Shown here: positions 7,834 through 17,987 of the stretch, piece by piece
Layout of the letters: each line of letters begins with the position of its first letter
Position numbering within the stretch: the first letter of the stretch is position 1
Source: Gelidibacter salicanalis
Lineage (GTDB): Bacteria; Bacteroidota; Bacteroidia; Flavobacteriales; Flavobacteriaceae
Reading direction: 5' to 3'
DNA length: 64,000 bases
NCBI RefSeq assembly: GCF_007997285.1
Contig: NZ_VORX01000010.1
Coordinates: 1 to 64,000, forward strand
Made by a program: the position numbers and the translations under genes
Notes under the pieces: generated by a model
The model's input: only the letters and a program-made list of their open reading frames with translations
Databases searched by the model: none
Told to the model about the DNA's origin: nothing

Positions 7834-9387
7834 CTATTTAGGATTAAGCACTACAAAAGGGATAATCATTTCCTCCAATGACACTCCGCCATGTTGGTAG
7901 GTGTTTCTGAAATAACTCACATAGTGGTTATAATTGTTAGGATAGGCTAAAAACATATCGCCTTTAGCAAAAATAAAAGAACTGCTCATGGTGATGGTTG
8001 GGAGGTGAATATCCTTCGGATCTTTTACGACAAACACATCCTTGGCCTCGTAAGTTAAGCTTCTTCCGGTTTTATACCGCAGGTTTAAGCTGGTTTCTCT
8101 GTCGCCAATAACCTTTGTCGGATTGTTTACATTTATAGTACCATGGTCCGTGGTCAGGATTAATTTAAAGCCCATTTGCTGTGCTTTTTGAATCATTTCT
8201 AATAATGGCGAGTTTTTAAACCAGCTCAATGTTAAGGAACGATAAGCTTTGTCATTGGAAGCAAGCTCTTTTACCACTTCCATTTCGGTTTTGGAATGGG
8301 AGAGCATGTCTACAAAATTATAAACAATCACCGAGAGGTCATTGGTTTTTAAAGATTTGAAATTTTCAAGTAATTTTTTTCCTGATTGCAGATTGGTGAT
8401 TTTATGGTACTCCGTTTTCATTTGTTGAAGTCCTAAACGTTTCATCTGAGCTTCTAAAAATTCGGCCTCGTAAAGATTTTTGCCGCCATCATCTACATCA
8501 TTTTTCCAATAATCAGGATGGCGTTTTTCCATCTCACTAGGCATTAACCCTGAAAAAATGGCATTTCTAGCGTATTGAGTGGCGGTGGGAAGAATGCTAT
8601 AAAACGAACTTTCCGCACTTTTTTTATAATAGTTGCTTACAATAGGTTCAAAAGCTTTCCATTGATCATAGCGCAAATTATCAATCACAATCAATAATGT
8701 AGGTTGCCCGGTTTTTAGTTCTGGAACAATTTTGTCCTTAAACAGATTGTGCGACATGACCGGAGCGTCCGCATTCTTTTCAAACCAGCTGGTGTAATTT
8801 TTTTCAATGAATTTCCCGAACTGGGCATTAGCTTCAGTTTTTTGTGATTCTAAAATTTCCGTCATTCCAACATCTTCAATATCTTCTAACTGCAATTCCC
8901 AATAAATCAATTTTTGATATAAATCAGCCCACTCTTCGTAGCTGTTTACCATAGACATGTCCATGGCTATTTTTCTAAATTCTTGCTGATAATTGGAAGT
9001 GGTTTTTTCTGAAATCAAACGGGAATGGTCCAAATTCTTTTTTAAGCTCAGCAAGATCTGATTAGGATTAACTGGCTTGATCAGATAATCGGCAATTTTA
9101 TTACCAATCGCTTCTTCCATGATATATTCTTCTTCGCTTTTGGTAATCATAACTACTGGAAGATTGGCACGACGTTCTTTAATCTCATTCAAGGTTTCTA
9201 AACCGGTTAAGCCTGGCATATTTTCGTCTAAAAAAACGATGTCAAAATTGGTGTCATTAATAATCTCTAAGGCTTCTGTACCACTTTTGCAGGTCGTGAC
9301 CTGATAGTTCTTTTTTTCTAAAAAAAGGATGTGTGGTTTTAGTAAGTCAATTTCGTCGTCAACCCAAAGAATATTTATATGGTTCAT
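7834..9387 (-). CDS. porX: PorX: response regulator with PglZ-type phosphodiesterase domain
   Basis: A 517-residue two-domain protein. The receiver domain (about 1-125) has the acidic pair in VDDE, the phospho-acceptor Asp in IVFLDENMPG and the switch region VMITKSEEE. The C-terminal alkaline-phosphatase-like PglZ domain (about 215-515) shows VIDNLRYDQW, PTATQYARNA with the nucleophile threonine, and TTDHGTI with metal ligands. This is the architecture of PorX, which with sensor PorY controls T9SS and whose effector domain cleaves signalling oligonucleotides. It is read divergently from the HD-domain gene, 20 nt apart. The window also holds a T9SS cargo protein at its left edge. Confidence 0.92.
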   Translation of the reverse strand: MNHINILWVDDEIDLLKPHILFLEKKNYQVTTCKSGTEALEIINDTNFDIVFLDENMPGLTGLETLNEIKERRANLPVVMITKSEEEYIMEEAIGNKIADYLIKPVNPNQILLSLKKNLDHSRLISEKTTSNYQQEFRKIAMDMSMVNSYEEWADLYQKLIYWELQLEDIEDVGMTEILESQKTEANAQFGKFIEKNYTSWFEKNADAPVMSHNLFKDKIVPELKTGQPTLLIVIDNLRYDQWKAFEPIVSNYYKKSAESSFYSILPTATQYARNAIFSGLMPSEMEKRHPDYWKNDVDDGGKNLYEAEFLEAQMKRLGLQQMKTEYHKITNLQSGKKLLENFKSLKTNDLSVIVYNFVDMLSHSKTEMEVVKELASNDKAYRSLTLSWFKNSPLLEMIQKAQQMGFKLILTTDHGTINVNNPTKVIGDRETSLNLRYKTGRSLTYEAKDVFVVKDPKDIHLPTITMSSSFIFAKGDMFLAYPNNYNHYVSYFRNTYQHGGVSLEEMIIPFVVLNPK

Positions 9388-9388
9388 G

Positions 9389-9396
9389 TATATTTG
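9389..9396 (+). promoter_or_regulatory. TAnnTTTG -7 element for the HD-domain gene
   Basis: TATATTTG lies 11 nt before the ATG at 9408 in the short divergent gap with porX. No good -33 TTG is seen, so support is moderate. Confidence 0.4.
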
Positions 9397-9407
9397 TTTA
9401 TAAATTA

Positions 9408-10661
9408 ATGTTTAAATTCTCAAGTTTGAATAAAGTAAACAAACTCAAAATATTCAACGACCCAATTTACGGATTTATTACCATACCGAATTCGTTAATC
9501 TTCGATTTGATTGCCCATAAGTATTTTCAAAGACTGCGCCGAATTTCTCAAATGGGCATGTCTTATTTGGTATATCCAGGAGCTCACCACACGCGGTTTC
9601 ATCACGCTATGGGAAGCATGCATCTCATGCAAAAAGCGGTCAATGTGCTTCGTTTTAAGGGTGTTGAAATTTCTAATGATGAAGAAAACGGGTTGTTAAT
9701 AGCCATTTTGTTGCACGATATTGGTCATGGCCCTTTCAGTCACGCCATGGAACACAGCATCGTCACTGGCATTTCGCATGAAGCTATTTCGTTGCTTTTT
9801 ATGCAGCGTTTGAATGCTGAGTTTAACGGAAGTTTAACGCTAGCCATCTCAATTTTTAAAGGTGAATACCATCGAAACTTCATGTGTCAGCTCATTTCCG
9901 GTCAACTCGACATGGATAGAGCAGATTACCTGAAGCGCGACAGTTTCTACACGGGCGTGGCTGAAGGCAATATCAATGCCGAACGTTTAATTACCATGCT
10001 CAATGTTGTGGATGATGAATTGGTAGTAGAAGAAAAGGGGATTTATAGTGTGGAGAAATTTCTTGTAGCGCGAAGATTGATGTATTGGCAAGTGTATTTG
10101 CACAAAACGAGTGTCGTGGCAGAGCAGTTGCTGATGCGTGTATTAAAGCGCGCCAAAGAATTGACCAATAAAGGGGTAGAGTTACGAGCCAGTAGAGCTT
10201 TGTCCTATTTTTTGAAGAACGATATTAATACTACTAATTTTAATGATGAAACTTTAGAGGTGTTTGCACATTTGGACGATTATGATATTGTATCCGCTAT
10301 GAAGGAATGGCAATATCATGAGGATTTTGTGTTGAAGAATTTATGTGATATGATTATCAATCGCGACCTTTTAAAAGTGAAATTGAAAGATAAAAAGCGC
10401 AAAATTGAAAAGGTAAAGGAACACAAGGATATGTTGATGAAACGCTATAACATATCTCCTGAAGAAGCAGATTATTTCGTGTTTACCGGGCAAATCTCCA
10501 ATCAGGCCTACCAACTCAAATCTCAGAACATAAACATTTTGCACAAATCAGGCAAAATCCAAGACATTGTAAAGGCATCAGATCAATTAAATTTAAAGGC
10601 CCTTTCAAAACCAGTTACAAAATACTATATCTGCTATCCAAAGCCTGAGTCAATTTCCTAA
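9408..10661 (+). CDS. HD domain phosphohydrolase (dGTPase-like)
   Basis: The frame is open from 9333, but upstream codons overlap the porX start. The ATG at 9408 (MFKFSSLNKVNKLKIFNDP) fits the family, giving 417 residues. The HD superfamily metal site is visible: a His in HHTRFHHAMG, the HD pair in LLHDIGHGPFSH, and the late Asp in QLDMDRADYLKRD. Family members hydrolyse dNTPs or other phosphoesters. The exact substrate is unknown. It lies upstream of the lipid A genes in the same orientation. Confidence 0.88.
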   Translation: MFKFSSLNKVNKLKIFNDPIYGFITIPNSLIFDLIAHKYFQRLRRISQMGMSYLVYPGAHHTRFHHAMGSMHLMQKAVNVLRFKGVEISNDEENGLLIAILLHDIGHGPFSHAMEHSIVTGISHEAISLLFMQRLNAEFNGSLTLAISIFKGEYHRNFMCQLISGQLDMDRADYLKRDSFYTGVAEGNINAERLITMLNVVDDELVVEEKGIYSVEKFLVARRLMYWQVYLHKTSVVAEQLLMRVLKRAKELTNKGVELRASRALSYFLKNDINTTNFNDETLEVFAHLDDYDIVSAMKEWQYHEDFVLKNLCDMIINRDLLKVKLKDKKRKIEKVKEHKDMLMKRYNISPEEADYFVFTGQISNQAYQLKSQNINILHKSGKIQDIVKASDQLNLKALSKPVTKYYICYPKPESIS

Positions 10662-10768
10662 ATAGTCAATAATTAGAGTAACTTCGTGATGAATTGTCAA
10701 TTTTGGACCGTTGATAACTCCATTATAAACAACTCTCCAACAAACAGGAATATATGGTACATTTTTTC

Positions 10769-10776
10769 TATTTTTG
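10769..10776 (+). promoter_or_regulatory. TAnnTTTG -7 element immediately upstream of lpxD
   Basis: TATTTTTG ends 6 nt before the lpxD ATG at 10783. If it is used, the lpxD transcript would be nearly leaderless. It overlaps a TTG alternative start at 10774, which argues for the ATG at 10783. Confidence 0.4.
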
Positions 10777-10782
10777 CGTTTG

Positions 10783-11811
10783 ATGAAATTTACAGCATTA
10801 CAAATAGCAGAAATTTTAGATGGCGATATCGTGGGCAATCCGGATGTCGAGGTCTCTAAACTTTCAAAGATAGAGGAAGGTACGGAAGGTTCGTTGACGT
10901 TTTTAGCCAATCCCAAGTACAAACCCTATATCTATTCTACAAAAGCGTCTATCACCATTGTAAGTAAAACTTTTGAAGCGGAAAGCGTCATAAGTACAAC
11001 GCTTATTAAGGTAGAAGACGCTTACAAATCCTTTTCGAAACTTTTAGAATATTACAATCAAGCAAAACTGAATAAGTTTGGTATTGAGCAACCATCCTAT
11101 GTTGCTGAAACGGTTACTTATGGTGATGATGTATACATTGGTGCATTCACCTATATAGGCGAAAATGTAAAAATTGGAAATAATGTAAAAATTTTCCCCA
11201 ACTCTTTTATCGGCGACAACGTTAAAATTGGGGATCATACGGTAGTATTTGCCGGCGCAAGAATATATTATGATTGTGTTATTGGCAAAAATTGTGTTAT
11301 TAATTCCGGGGTCATCCTTGGTGCCGATGGGTTTGGTTTTGCACCGGATGACAAAGGCGAATATTCTAAAGTACCTCAAACAGGGAACGTTATATTAGAA
11401 GATTTTGTTGATGTTGGAGCGGCCACTACCATTGATCGCGCCACCTTAGGCTCTACAATTATCCGAAGAGGGGTTAAATTGGACAATCAAATACAGATTG
11501 CCCACAATGTTGAAATTGGCAAAAACACGGTCATTGCTGCTCAAACCGGCGTTGCGGGATCTACTAAAATTGGCGAAAATTGTATTATTGGGGGTCAAGT
11601 TGGGATTGCGGGACATATTGCTATAGGTAATAATGTAAAAATACAAGCGCAATCTGGAGTCGGCAGAAATGTGAAGGATAATGAAGCTATTCAAGGGTCT
11701 CCAGCATTTGGGTACGCGGAGTGGAATAAATCTTATGTATATTTTAAAAATTTGCCTAAAATCATGAAAGAAATAAATGATATTGATAAAAAAGTAAATG
11801 GGAATAGTTAA
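10783..11811 (+). CDS. lpxD: UDP-3-O-(3-hydroxyacyl)glucosamine N-acyltransferase LpxD
   Basis: A 342-residue trimeric hexapeptide-repeat acyltransferase. It adds the N-linked 3-hydroxyacyl chain in the third step of lipid A synthesis. The N-terminal uridine-binding domain ([23 protein letters not shown]) is followed by a long left-handed beta-helix. The catalytic His is in [11 protein letters not shown], and GVAGST and FGYAEW lie near the end. Its stop overlaps the lpxC/fabZ start by 14 nt, so the two are coupled. A second, shorter LpxD-like gene lies 3 kb downstream. Confidence 0.93.
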   Translation: MKFTALQIAEILDGDIVGNPDVEVSKLSKIEEGTEGSLTFLANPKYKPYIYSTKASITIVSKTFEAESVISTTLIKVEDAYKSFSKLLEYYNQAKLNKFGIEQPSYVAETVTYGDDVYIGAFTYIGENVKIGNNVKIFPNSFIGDNVKIGDHTVVFAGARIYYDCVIGKNCVINSGVILGADGFGFAPDDKGEYSKVPQTGNVILEDFVDVGAATTIDRATLGSTIIRRGVKLDNQIQIAHNVEIGKNTVIAAQTGVAGSTKIGENCIIGGQVGIAGHIAIGNNVKIQAQSGVGRNVKDNEAIQGSPAFGYAEWNKSYVYFKNLPKIMKEINDIDKKVNGNS

Positions 11812-13204
11812 AACAAACCTTAAACAGAAAACCATTCAAGAGTCTGTATCTCTTACAGGCGTTGGGTTGCATACCGGTAAAGATGTAACGATGACGTTTT
11901 CACCAGCTCCAGTTAATTCTGGATTTTCATTCAAACGGTTGGATCTTGAAGGCACGCCCATTATTGAGGCGGATGCAACTTTTGTAACCAATACACAGCG
12001 CGGAACTTGTTTAGAAAAGAATGGTGTCCTCATTCAGACTTCGGAACATGTGTTAGCCGCCCTCGTGGGAATGGATCTGGATAATGTGAGCATTGAATTA
12101 AACGCATCCGAACCTCCAATTATGGATGGCTCATCAAAATTCTTCGTAGAAGCTCTAGAAAAAGCTGGTGTTGCTGAGCAAGACGAGTTTAGGGAAGAAT
12201 ATGTCATCATAGAAGTTGTCTCATATATTGATGAGGGTACTGGAAGTGAGATTATCATTTTGCCTGCCAACGAATACCAAGTGACTACCATGGTCGATTT
12301 TGGCACAAAGGTTTTAGGCACCCAAAATGCAACCTTAAACACGATTTCAGACTTCAAAGAAGACATTTCAGATTCGAGAACCTTCAGTTTTTTACATGAA
12401 ATTGAAATGCTTCTTGAACATGGACTTATAAAAGGTGGTGACTTAAATAACGCTATTGTGTATGTAGACAAGGAATTGTCTACGGAAACCATGGAGAAAT
12501 TAAAAATAGCATTTAAAAAAGATACTATTGCGGTTAAGCCCAACGGAATTTTAGATAATTTGACATTGCACCATCCAAATGAGGCCGCACGTCATAAATT
12601 ATTGGACGTTATTGGCGATTTAGCGTTGATTGGCATCCGATTAAAAGGTAAAGTCATTGCGAACAAACCAGGACATTCCATCAACACACAGTTTGCCAAA
12701 AAAATGTCCAAGATGATTAAACTCGAAAGAAGGAGCAATGTTCCTATCGTCGATTTAAATCAGGAACCGTTAATGGACATCAACCAAATTATGGACATGT
12801 TGCCACACAGGCAACCATTTTTGTTGATTGATAAAATCTTCGAATTGACCGATACTGGGGTCATCGGTATGAAAAACGTCACCATGAATGAGCCGTTTTT
12901 TGCCGGCCATTTTCCAGGTGCTCCTGTAATGCCAGGGGTTTTAATAGTGGAGGCTATGGCGCAAACAGGCGGTATATTAGTGTTAAGCACTGTTCCAGAT
13001 CCTGAAAATTACCTAACCTTCTTTATGAAAATTGATAAGGTGAAATTCAAGCAAAAAGTTGTGCCAGGGGATACCCTCGTTTTCAAGTGTGACCTGATCA
13101 CGCCTATCCGAAGAGGTATTTGTCATATGCAGGGTTATGCCTATGCCAATGGGAAACTTTGTGCGGAGGCCGAATTGATGGCGCAAATATCAAAAGTCAA
13201 ATAA
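11798..13204 (+). CDS. lpxC/fabZ: Bifunctional UDP-3-O-acyl-GlcNAc deacetylase / 3-hydroxyacyl-ACP dehydratase (LpxC-FabZ)
   Basis: A 468-residue fusion. The LpxC part (about 1-310) has [17 protein letters not shown] with a zinc His, PPIMDGSS, and [14 protein letters not shown] with zinc His and Asp. It deacetylates UDP-3-O-acyl-GlcNAc, the committed lipid A step. The FabZ part (about 325-468) has [11 protein letters not shown], the catalytic His in [13 protein letters not shown] and the catalytic Glu in VEAMAQ. It dehydrates 3-hydroxyacyl-ACP. The fusion is typical of Bacteroidota and ties the two competing uses of hydroxyacyl-ACP into one polypeptide. Confidence 0.95.
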   Translation: MGIVKTNLKQKTIQESVSLTGVGLHTGKDVTMTFSPAPVNSGFSFKRLDLEGTPIIEADATFVTNTQRGTCLEKNGVLIQTSEHVLAALVGMDLDNVSIELNASEPPIMDGSSKFFVEALEKAGVAEQDEFREEYVIIEVVSYIDEGTGSEIIILPANEYQVTTMVDFGTKVLGTQNATLNTISDFKEDISDSRTFSFLHEIEMLLEHGLIKGGDLNNAIVYVDKELSTETMEKLKIAFKKDTIAVKPNGILDNLTLHHPNEAARHKLLDVIGDLALIGIRLKGKVIANKPGHSINTQFAKKMSKMIKLERRSNVPIVDLNQEPLMDINQIMDMLPHRQPFLLIDKIFELTDTGVIGMKNVTMNEPFFAGHFPGAPVMPGVLIVEAMAQTGGILVLSTVPDPENYLTFFMKIDKVKFKQKVVPGDTLVFKCDLITPIRRGICHMQGYAYANGKLCAEAELMAQISKVK

Positions 13205-13278
13205 GAATAACATTTCAGTTCTTAGAAAGCAACTCACTTAAAGTGCGTCTAAAGACATCAAACTAATAAAAAAATTAA

Positions 13279-14064
13279 ATGAACCAGCCACTCGCATATG
13301 TGCACCCTGGTGCTAAAATAGCCAAGAATGTTGTAATTGATCCATTTACAACCATACACAATAATGTGGTGATTGGAGAAGGCACATGGATAGGAAGTAA
13401 CGTGACCATTATGGAAGGCGCTCGGATTGGTAAAAACTGTAATATTTTTCCAGGAGCGGTAATTTCAGCTGTACCCCAAGATTTAAAATTTAAGGACGAA
13501 GACACCACTACCGTTATCGGTAATAATGTGACCATCAGAGAATGTGTAACCATCAATAGAGGTACTTCTGACCGAATGAAAACCATTATTGGCGATAATT
13601 GTCTCATCATGGCCTATTGTCATATTGCGCATGATTGCATTGTGGGTAATAATTGCATCTTTTCTAACAGCAGCACTTTAGCTGGACACATTACTGTAGG
13701 AGATTATGTTGTTTTGGCCGGGATGGTTGCCGTGCATCAGTTTTGTTCTATCGGAAATCATGCCTTCGTTACAGGTGGATCTTTGGTGCGTAAAGATGTG
13801 CCTCCGTTTGTAAAAGCGGCTCGTGAACCATTATCTTATGTGGGAATTAATTCTGTAGGCCTGAGAAGACGCGGTTTTTCTTCAGATAAAATCAGAGAGG
13901 TTCAGGATATTTACCGAATTCTCTACCAGAAAAATTACAATAATACCCAAGCTTCAGAAATTATAGAAGCAGAAATGGAAGCAACGCCAGAACGTGACGA
14001 AATTTTGCAATTCATAAAAAACTCCCACAGAGGGATTATGAAAGGCTATTTCAAGTCGAACTAA
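13279..14064 (+). CDS. lpxA: Acyl-ACP--UDP-N-acetylglucosamine O-acyltransferase LpxA
   Basis: A 261-residue hexapeptide-repeat protein for the first lipid A step, transfer of 3-hydroxyacyl to UDP-GlcNAc. The start AYVHPGAKIAKNVVIDPF, the NRGTSD motif, the catalytic His in YCHIAHDCIVG and HQFCSIGNHAFVTGGS are all diagnostic. The C-terminal helical part (VGLRRRGFS...) matches the family. It lies 74 nt after lpxC/fabZ and 43 nt before efp, probably in one transcript. Confidence 0.94.
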   Translation: MNQPLAYVHPGAKIAKNVVIDPFTTIHNNVVIGEGTWIGSNVTIMEGARIGKNCNIFPGAVISAVPQDLKFKDEDTTTVIGNNVTIRECVTINRGTSDRMKTIIGDNCLIMAYCHIAHDCIVGNNCIFSNSSTLAGHITVGDYVVLAGMVAVHQFCSIGNHAFVTGGSLVRKDVPPFVKAAREPLSYVGINSVGLRRRGFSSDKIREVQDIYRILYQKNYNNTQASEIIEAEMEATPERDEILQFIKNSHRGIMKGYFKSN

Positions 14065-14107
14065 GCATATATTATAAATCAAAGCATAACTACAAATAAC
14101 ATTTAGA

Positions 14108-14674
14108 ATGGCAACAACATCAGATATAAGAAATGGAATGTGCATTAAGTACAACAATGATATCTATAAAATCACCGAATTTTTACATGTCAAACCAGGT
14201 AAAGGACCAGCGTTTGTAAGAACCAAAATGAAAAGTGTAACCAATGGTAAAGTTTTAGACAATACCTTTTCTGCTGGACATAAAATCGAAGAAGTACGGG
14301 TTGAAACTCATAAATTTCAATTTTTGTACCATGATGGTGAATTTTACCATTTCATGAATCAAGAAGATTATACTCAAATTAGGTTGATAGAAGCTGCACT
14401 AGACCGACCAGAATTAATGAAGGAAGGGGAAGTGGTGACGATTCAAATCAACACTGAAGATAACCTGCCACTTTCAGTAGAATTGCCTGCAACTGTCACT
14501 TTAGAAGTCACGTCTACGGAGCCAGGAATTAAGGGAAACACTGCAACTAACGCGACTAAACCAGCGACTGTAGAAACTGGAGCGGAAGTAAATGTCCCTT
14601 TATTTATTAATGAAGGGGATAAAATTAAAGTGGAAACTGAAAAAGGAACTTATAAAGAGCGCGTAAAAGAATAG
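14108..14674 (+). CDS. efp: Translation elongation factor P
   Basis: A 188-residue three-domain protein of standard length that helps ribosomes pass polyproline stretches. Domain I (KOW-like) carries the tip loop HVKPGKGPAFVRTK, whose lysine is the site modified in some bacteria. Domains II and III follow, with TVTLEVTSTEPGIKGNTA and the closing INEGDKIKVETEKGTYKERVKE. I see no modification enzyme gene in the window. It sits inside the lpx group. Confidence 0.95.
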   Translation: MATTSDIRNGMCIKYNNDIYKITEFLHVKPGKGPAFVRTKMKSVTNGKVLDNTFSAGHKIEEVRVETHKFQFLYHDGEFYHFMNQEDYTQIRLIEAALDRPELMKEGEVVTIQINTEDNLPLSVELPATVTLEVTSTEPGIKGNTATNATKPATVETGAEVNVPLFINEGDKIKVETEKGTYKERVKE

Positions 14675-14796
14675 GTTTGGAAGTTTCAAAGTTTAGAACT
14701 GTTGATGATGTTGAATCTTCAAAGTTTTCAAGCTTCTAGCACTTCTAACTCCTAAACGAATAACTCATCCATTTAGAAATTCATCAAGAAAAGTAA

Positions 14797-15732
14797 ATGA
14801 AATTCCCAAAACCATATACGTTAAAACAAATTTCTGAGATCATCGGTACCACCTTTGTTGGTGATGCTGATTTTCAAGTTTTGGGCATGAATGAGATTCA
14901 TGTGGTGGAGCCTGGGGATATCGTTTTTGTAGACCATCCTAAATATTATGATAAAGCTTTAAAATCGGCAGCCACTATTGTGTTAATCAATAAGGAAGTG
15001 GATTGCCCGGATGGTAAAGCATTACTTATCAGTGATGATCCTTTTCGCGATTTCAACAAACTTACCCAGCATTTTAATCCGTTCCAAAGTGCGAATCAGA
15101 GTATTTCTGAATCGGCTAAAATCGGCAAAAACACGATAATTCAGCCCAATTGTTTTATCGGGCACAACGTTGAGATTGGCGAAAACTGTTTAATTCATGC
15201 CAATGTCATCATTTACGACGACACCATCATCGGCAACAACGTTACCATTCATGCCGGAACAGTATTAGGTGCAAGTGCCTTCTATTATAAAAAACGTCCT
15301 GAAGGCTTTGATCAATTGATTTCAGGAGGTCGTGTTGTGGTGAAAGACAACGTTCACATTGGTGCCTTATGCTCTATAGATCGTGGTGTTACAGGAGATA
15401 CCATTATTGGAGAAGGTTCAAAACTGGATAACCAAATTCAAATTGGACATGATACCGTAATTGGCAAGAAATGTTTAATTGCTTCTCAAGCCGGCATTGC
15501 GGGCTGCGTGATTATTGAAGATGAAGTTACCATTTGGGGACAAGTTGGGAGTACCAGTGGCATCACCATTGGCACAAAAGCTATTGTCCACGCCCAAGCG
15601 GGGATCAGCAAATCTTTAGAAGGTGGTAAAACTTATTGGGGAAGACCTGCTCAAGAGGCAAAAGCGGAGTTGAAAGATAAAATATTTATCAAAAGAATAC
15701 CAGAACTAATTGAACAATTAAAGAAAAAATAA
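14797..15732 (+). CDS. Second LpxD-like hexapeptide acyltransferase
   Basis: A 311-residue LpxD-family paralogue. The N-terminal LpxD-type domain (TLKQISEIIG, GDIVFVDHPKY) is followed by a beta-helix that keeps a QIQIGHDTVIG motif. Here the position equivalent to the catalytic-motif His of LpxD reads GHD rather than AHN. GIAGCV and WGRPAQEAK lie near the end. It is shorter than LpxD and diverged. It may N-acylate another UDP-sugar or a lipid A variant; this is inference. Its stop overlaps the next start by one base (TAATG). Confidence 0.82.
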   Translation: MKFPKPYTLKQISEIIGTTFVGDADFQVLGMNEIHVVEPGDIVFVDHPKYYDKALKSAATIVLINKEVDCPDGKALLISDDPFRDFNKLTQHFNPFQSANQSISESAKIGKNTIIQPNCFIGHNVEIGENCLIHANVIIYDDTIIGNNVTIHAGTVLGASAFYYKKRPEGFDQLISGGRVVVKDNVHIGALCSIDRGVTGDTIIGEGSKLDNQIQIGHDTVIGKKCLIASQAGIAGCVIIEDEVTIWGQVGSTSGITIGTKAIVHAQAGISKSLEGGKTYWGRPAQEAKAELKDKIFIKRIPELIEQLKKK

Positions 15733-16139
15733 TGTCTGCAAAAGAATTTGTCAAATCTTTTTACGAATCTAATTTAGCCAACGGAATTGAGCTAGCGCCA
15801 AAATATTTCCATAAAGACTGTCAATTGCATTGGAATAGTTCTACAGGTTATAACGTAAAGGACTATGAAGGCATTATCCAGTTTTTTAAACATATTCAAG
15901 CCTCATATGATTCTGTAAGGGTTCAGATTAGCCACTTATTAGAAGATGGAGACCACGTTACCACAAGGTATACCATGTTTGTAAGCACCATTGAAGATCC
16001 TGAAAATGAACAGGCTTTAGCTAATTTTATAAGCATTTGGGAGCTAAAAGATGGCCAACTGTACAGAGGTTATGAAATCAGTCAAATGGTAGACGACAAT
16101 ATAGAAAGTTACAAATCATTTTCAGAAATAAAAGTTTAA
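15732..16139 (+). CDS. NTF2/SnoaL-like small protein
   Basis: A 135-residue cone-fold protein of the nuclear transport factor 2-like type. Features are the starting KEFVKSFYES helix, HKDCQLHWNSSTG, the pairs of strands RVQISHLLEDGDHVTTRYTM and a LANFISIWELKDGQLYRGYE end. Families of this kind are enzymes or binding proteins with very varied ligands, so no function is assigned. It is translationally coupled (1-nt overlap) to the second LpxD-like gene. Confidence 0.75.
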   Translation: MSAKEFVKSFYESNLANGIELAPKYFHKDCQLHWNSSTGYNVKDYEGIIQFFKHIQASYDSVRVQISHLLEDGDHVTTRYTMFVSTIEDPENEQALANFISIWELKDGQLYRGYEISQMVDDNIESYKSFSEIKV

Positions 16140-16207
16140 CAAAGACTTCCTAAGTGCTGTTAAAAAGATTACTTTTGCCAAGTCTTAAAATTTAAAAAAT
16201 AATATAA

Positions 16208-17083
16208 ATGAGCGTTTTAGTAAATAAAGATTCAAAGATAATTGTTCAAGGTTTTACAGGCAGTGAAGGGACTTTTCACGCTGAACAAATGATAGAATAC
16301 GGAACAAATGTGGTTGGTGGAGTAACACCAGGTAAAGGTGGACAAAGCCATCTAGACCGACCTGTTTTCAATACTGTTGAAGACGCAGTAAAAGAAGCCA
16401 AAGCAGATACGTCAATTATTTTTGTACCGCCAGCTTTTGCTGCAGATGCTATTATGGAGGCTGCAGATGCGGGAATTAAAGTGATCATTTGTATCACTGA
16501 AGGTATTCCAGTTGCTGATATGATTAAGGCTGCCAATTATATTAAAAATAAAGACTGTCGTTTAATCGGTCCTAACTGTCCAGGAGTTATCACTCCGGGT
16601 GAAGCTAAAGTTGGCATCATGCCAGGTTTCGTTTTCAAAAAAGGAACTGTAGGTATTGTTTCTAAATCAGGAACTTTAACCTATGAAGCGGCTGACCAAG
16701 TTGTAAAGCAAGGTCTTGGTATTACTACGGCTATCGGTATTGGTGGAGATCCAATTATTGGAACCACAACTAAAGAAGCGGTTGAATTATTGATCAACGA
16801 TCCTGAAACCGAATGTGTGGTAATGATTGGTGAAATTGGTGGACAGTTGGAAGCTGATGCTGCAAATTGGTACAAAGCTAGTGGTAGTAAAAAACCTATT
16901 ATCGGATTTATTGCTGGTGAAACTGCACCTGCAGGTCGTACAATGGGACACGCGGGAGCTATTGTTGGCGGAAGTGATGATACCGCTCAAGCTAAAAAAG
17001 AAATTATGAGAGCTTGTGGAATTCACGTTGTGAATTCTCCTGCTGAAATTGGTAAAAAAGTAGCCGAGGTTATGGCTAAATAA
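16208..17083 (+). CDS. sucD: Succinate-CoA ligase alpha subunit
   Basis: A 291-residue TCA-cycle enzyme subunit. It has the CoA-binding Rossmann start ([18 protein letters not shown]), [21 protein letters not shown] and the phosphohistidine loop GHAGAIVGG. It converts succinyl-CoA plus NDP and phosphate to succinate with the beta subunit SucC, which is not in this window. It is followed by a strong terminator, so it closes the transcription unit. Confidence 0.95.
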   Translation: MSVLVNKDSKIIVQGFTGSEGTFHAEQMIEYGTNVVGGVTPGKGGQSHLDRPVFNTVEDAVKEAKADTSIIFVPPAFAADAIMEAADAGIKVIICITEGIPVADMIKAANYIKNKDCRLIGPNCPGVITPGEAKVGIMPGFVFKKGTVGIVSKSGTLTYEAADQVVKQGLGITTAIGIGGDPIIGTTTKEAVELLINDPETECVVMIGEIGGQLEADAANWYKASGSKKPIIGFIAGETAPAGRTMGHAGAIVGGSDDTAQAKKEIMRACGIHVVNSPAEIGKKVAEVMAK

Positions 17084-17102
17084 CCTTTTACAAATATTTA
17101 AG

Positions 17103-17129
17103 AACCTCACATTTTTGTGGGGTTTTTTT
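17103..17129 (+). terminator. Rho-independent terminator after sucD
   Basis: An 8-bp stem (AACCTCAC with GTGGGGTT, one wobble), a 6-nt loop and a run of T, 20 nt after the stop. Confidence 0.85.
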
Positions 17130-17151
17130 ATTTCAAACAGCATCTAATCCT

Positions 17152-17159
17152 TATATTTG
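17152..17159 (+). promoter_or_regulatory. TAnnTTTG -7 element upstream of fabG
   Basis: TATATTTG lies 72 nt before the fabG ATG and just after the sucD terminator. No -33 TTG at normal distance is seen. Confidence 0.35.
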
Positions 17160-17231
17160 AATTGAGAACTATCAACCTAGTGAGGGTGCACACGTGTAAT
17201 GAAGCCCGCATTCACTACTAAATTTATATTT

Positions 17232-17978
17232 ATGAAATTACTACAAGGAAAAACAGCAATTATAACTGGCGCAAGTAGAGGTATAGGTAAGGGTATTGCC
17301 CAGGCTTTTGCTGAACACGGTGCAAATGTTGCATTCACATACAGTTCTTCTGCAGAATCAGCAAACGCGCTAGAAACTGAATTGAATACTTTAGGAATCA
17401 AAGCCAAGGGCTACCAAAGTAATGCGGCCGATTTTGATGCCGCCCAAAAATTGGCTGAAGAGGTGCTTGCCGAATTTGGAAGCATTGATATTTTAGTGAA
17501 TAACGCCGGAATTACAAAGGATAATCTCTTAATGAGAATGGGTGAGGACGATTTTGATAAGGTTATTGAAGTGAACCTTAAATCTGTTTTTAATATGACT
17601 AAAGCGGTTCAACGCACGATGCTGAAACAACGCAAAGGGTCTATTATCAACATGAGTTCTGTGGTAGGTGTTAAAGGAAATGCAGGTCAAGCCAATTATG
17701 CCGCATCTAAAGCCGGTATAATCGGGTTTTCTAAATCTGTGGCCTTAGAGTTGGGTTCTCGTAATATTAGAAGCAACGTGATTGCTCCCGGATTTATTGA
17801 GACGGAAATGACTGCGAAATTAGATGAAAACACCGTAAAATCATGGCGCGAAGCGATTCCTTTAAAACGTGGTGGAACTCCTGAAGATATTGCTAATGTC
17901 TGTGTGTTTTTGGCGAGCGATTTAAGTGCATATGTCACAGGTCAAACCATCAATGTTGACGGAGGGATGCTGACCTAA
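17232..17978 (+). CDS. fabG: 3-oxoacyl-ACP reductase FabG
   Basis: A 248-residue short-chain dehydrogenase of FabG length, reducing 3-oxoacyl-ACP with NADPH in fatty acid synthesis. It has the cofactor loop [23 protein letters not shown], the catalytic Ser in INMSSVVG, Tyr and Lys in NYAASKAG, and the end [14 protein letters not shown] chose the ATG at 17232; an upstream ATG at 17199 would add an untypical 11-residue stretch. It is followed by an inverted repeat. Confidence 0.92.
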   Translation: MKLLQGKTAIITGASRGIGKGIAQAFAEHGANVAFTYSSSAESANALETELNTLGIKAKGYQSNAADFDAAQKLAEEVLAEFGSIDILVNNAGITKDNLLMRMGEDDFDKVIEVNLKSVFNMTKAVQRTMLKQRKGSIINMSSVVGVKGNAGQANYAASKAGIIGFSKSVALELGSRNIRSNVIAPGFIETEMTAKLDENTVKSWREAIPLKRGGTPEDIANVCVFLASDLSAYVTGQTINVDGGMLT

Positions 17979-17987
17979 AAGTTTCAA

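Noticed and set aside
7690-7881. Plus-strand open frame of 63 codons
   Set aside because: It runs through the inverted repeat and into the end of porX on the other strand. No signal, motif or promoter supports it.
10650-10922. Minus-strand open frame of 90 codons
   Set aside because: It covers the lpxD start and promoter from the opposite strand and has no features of a protein.
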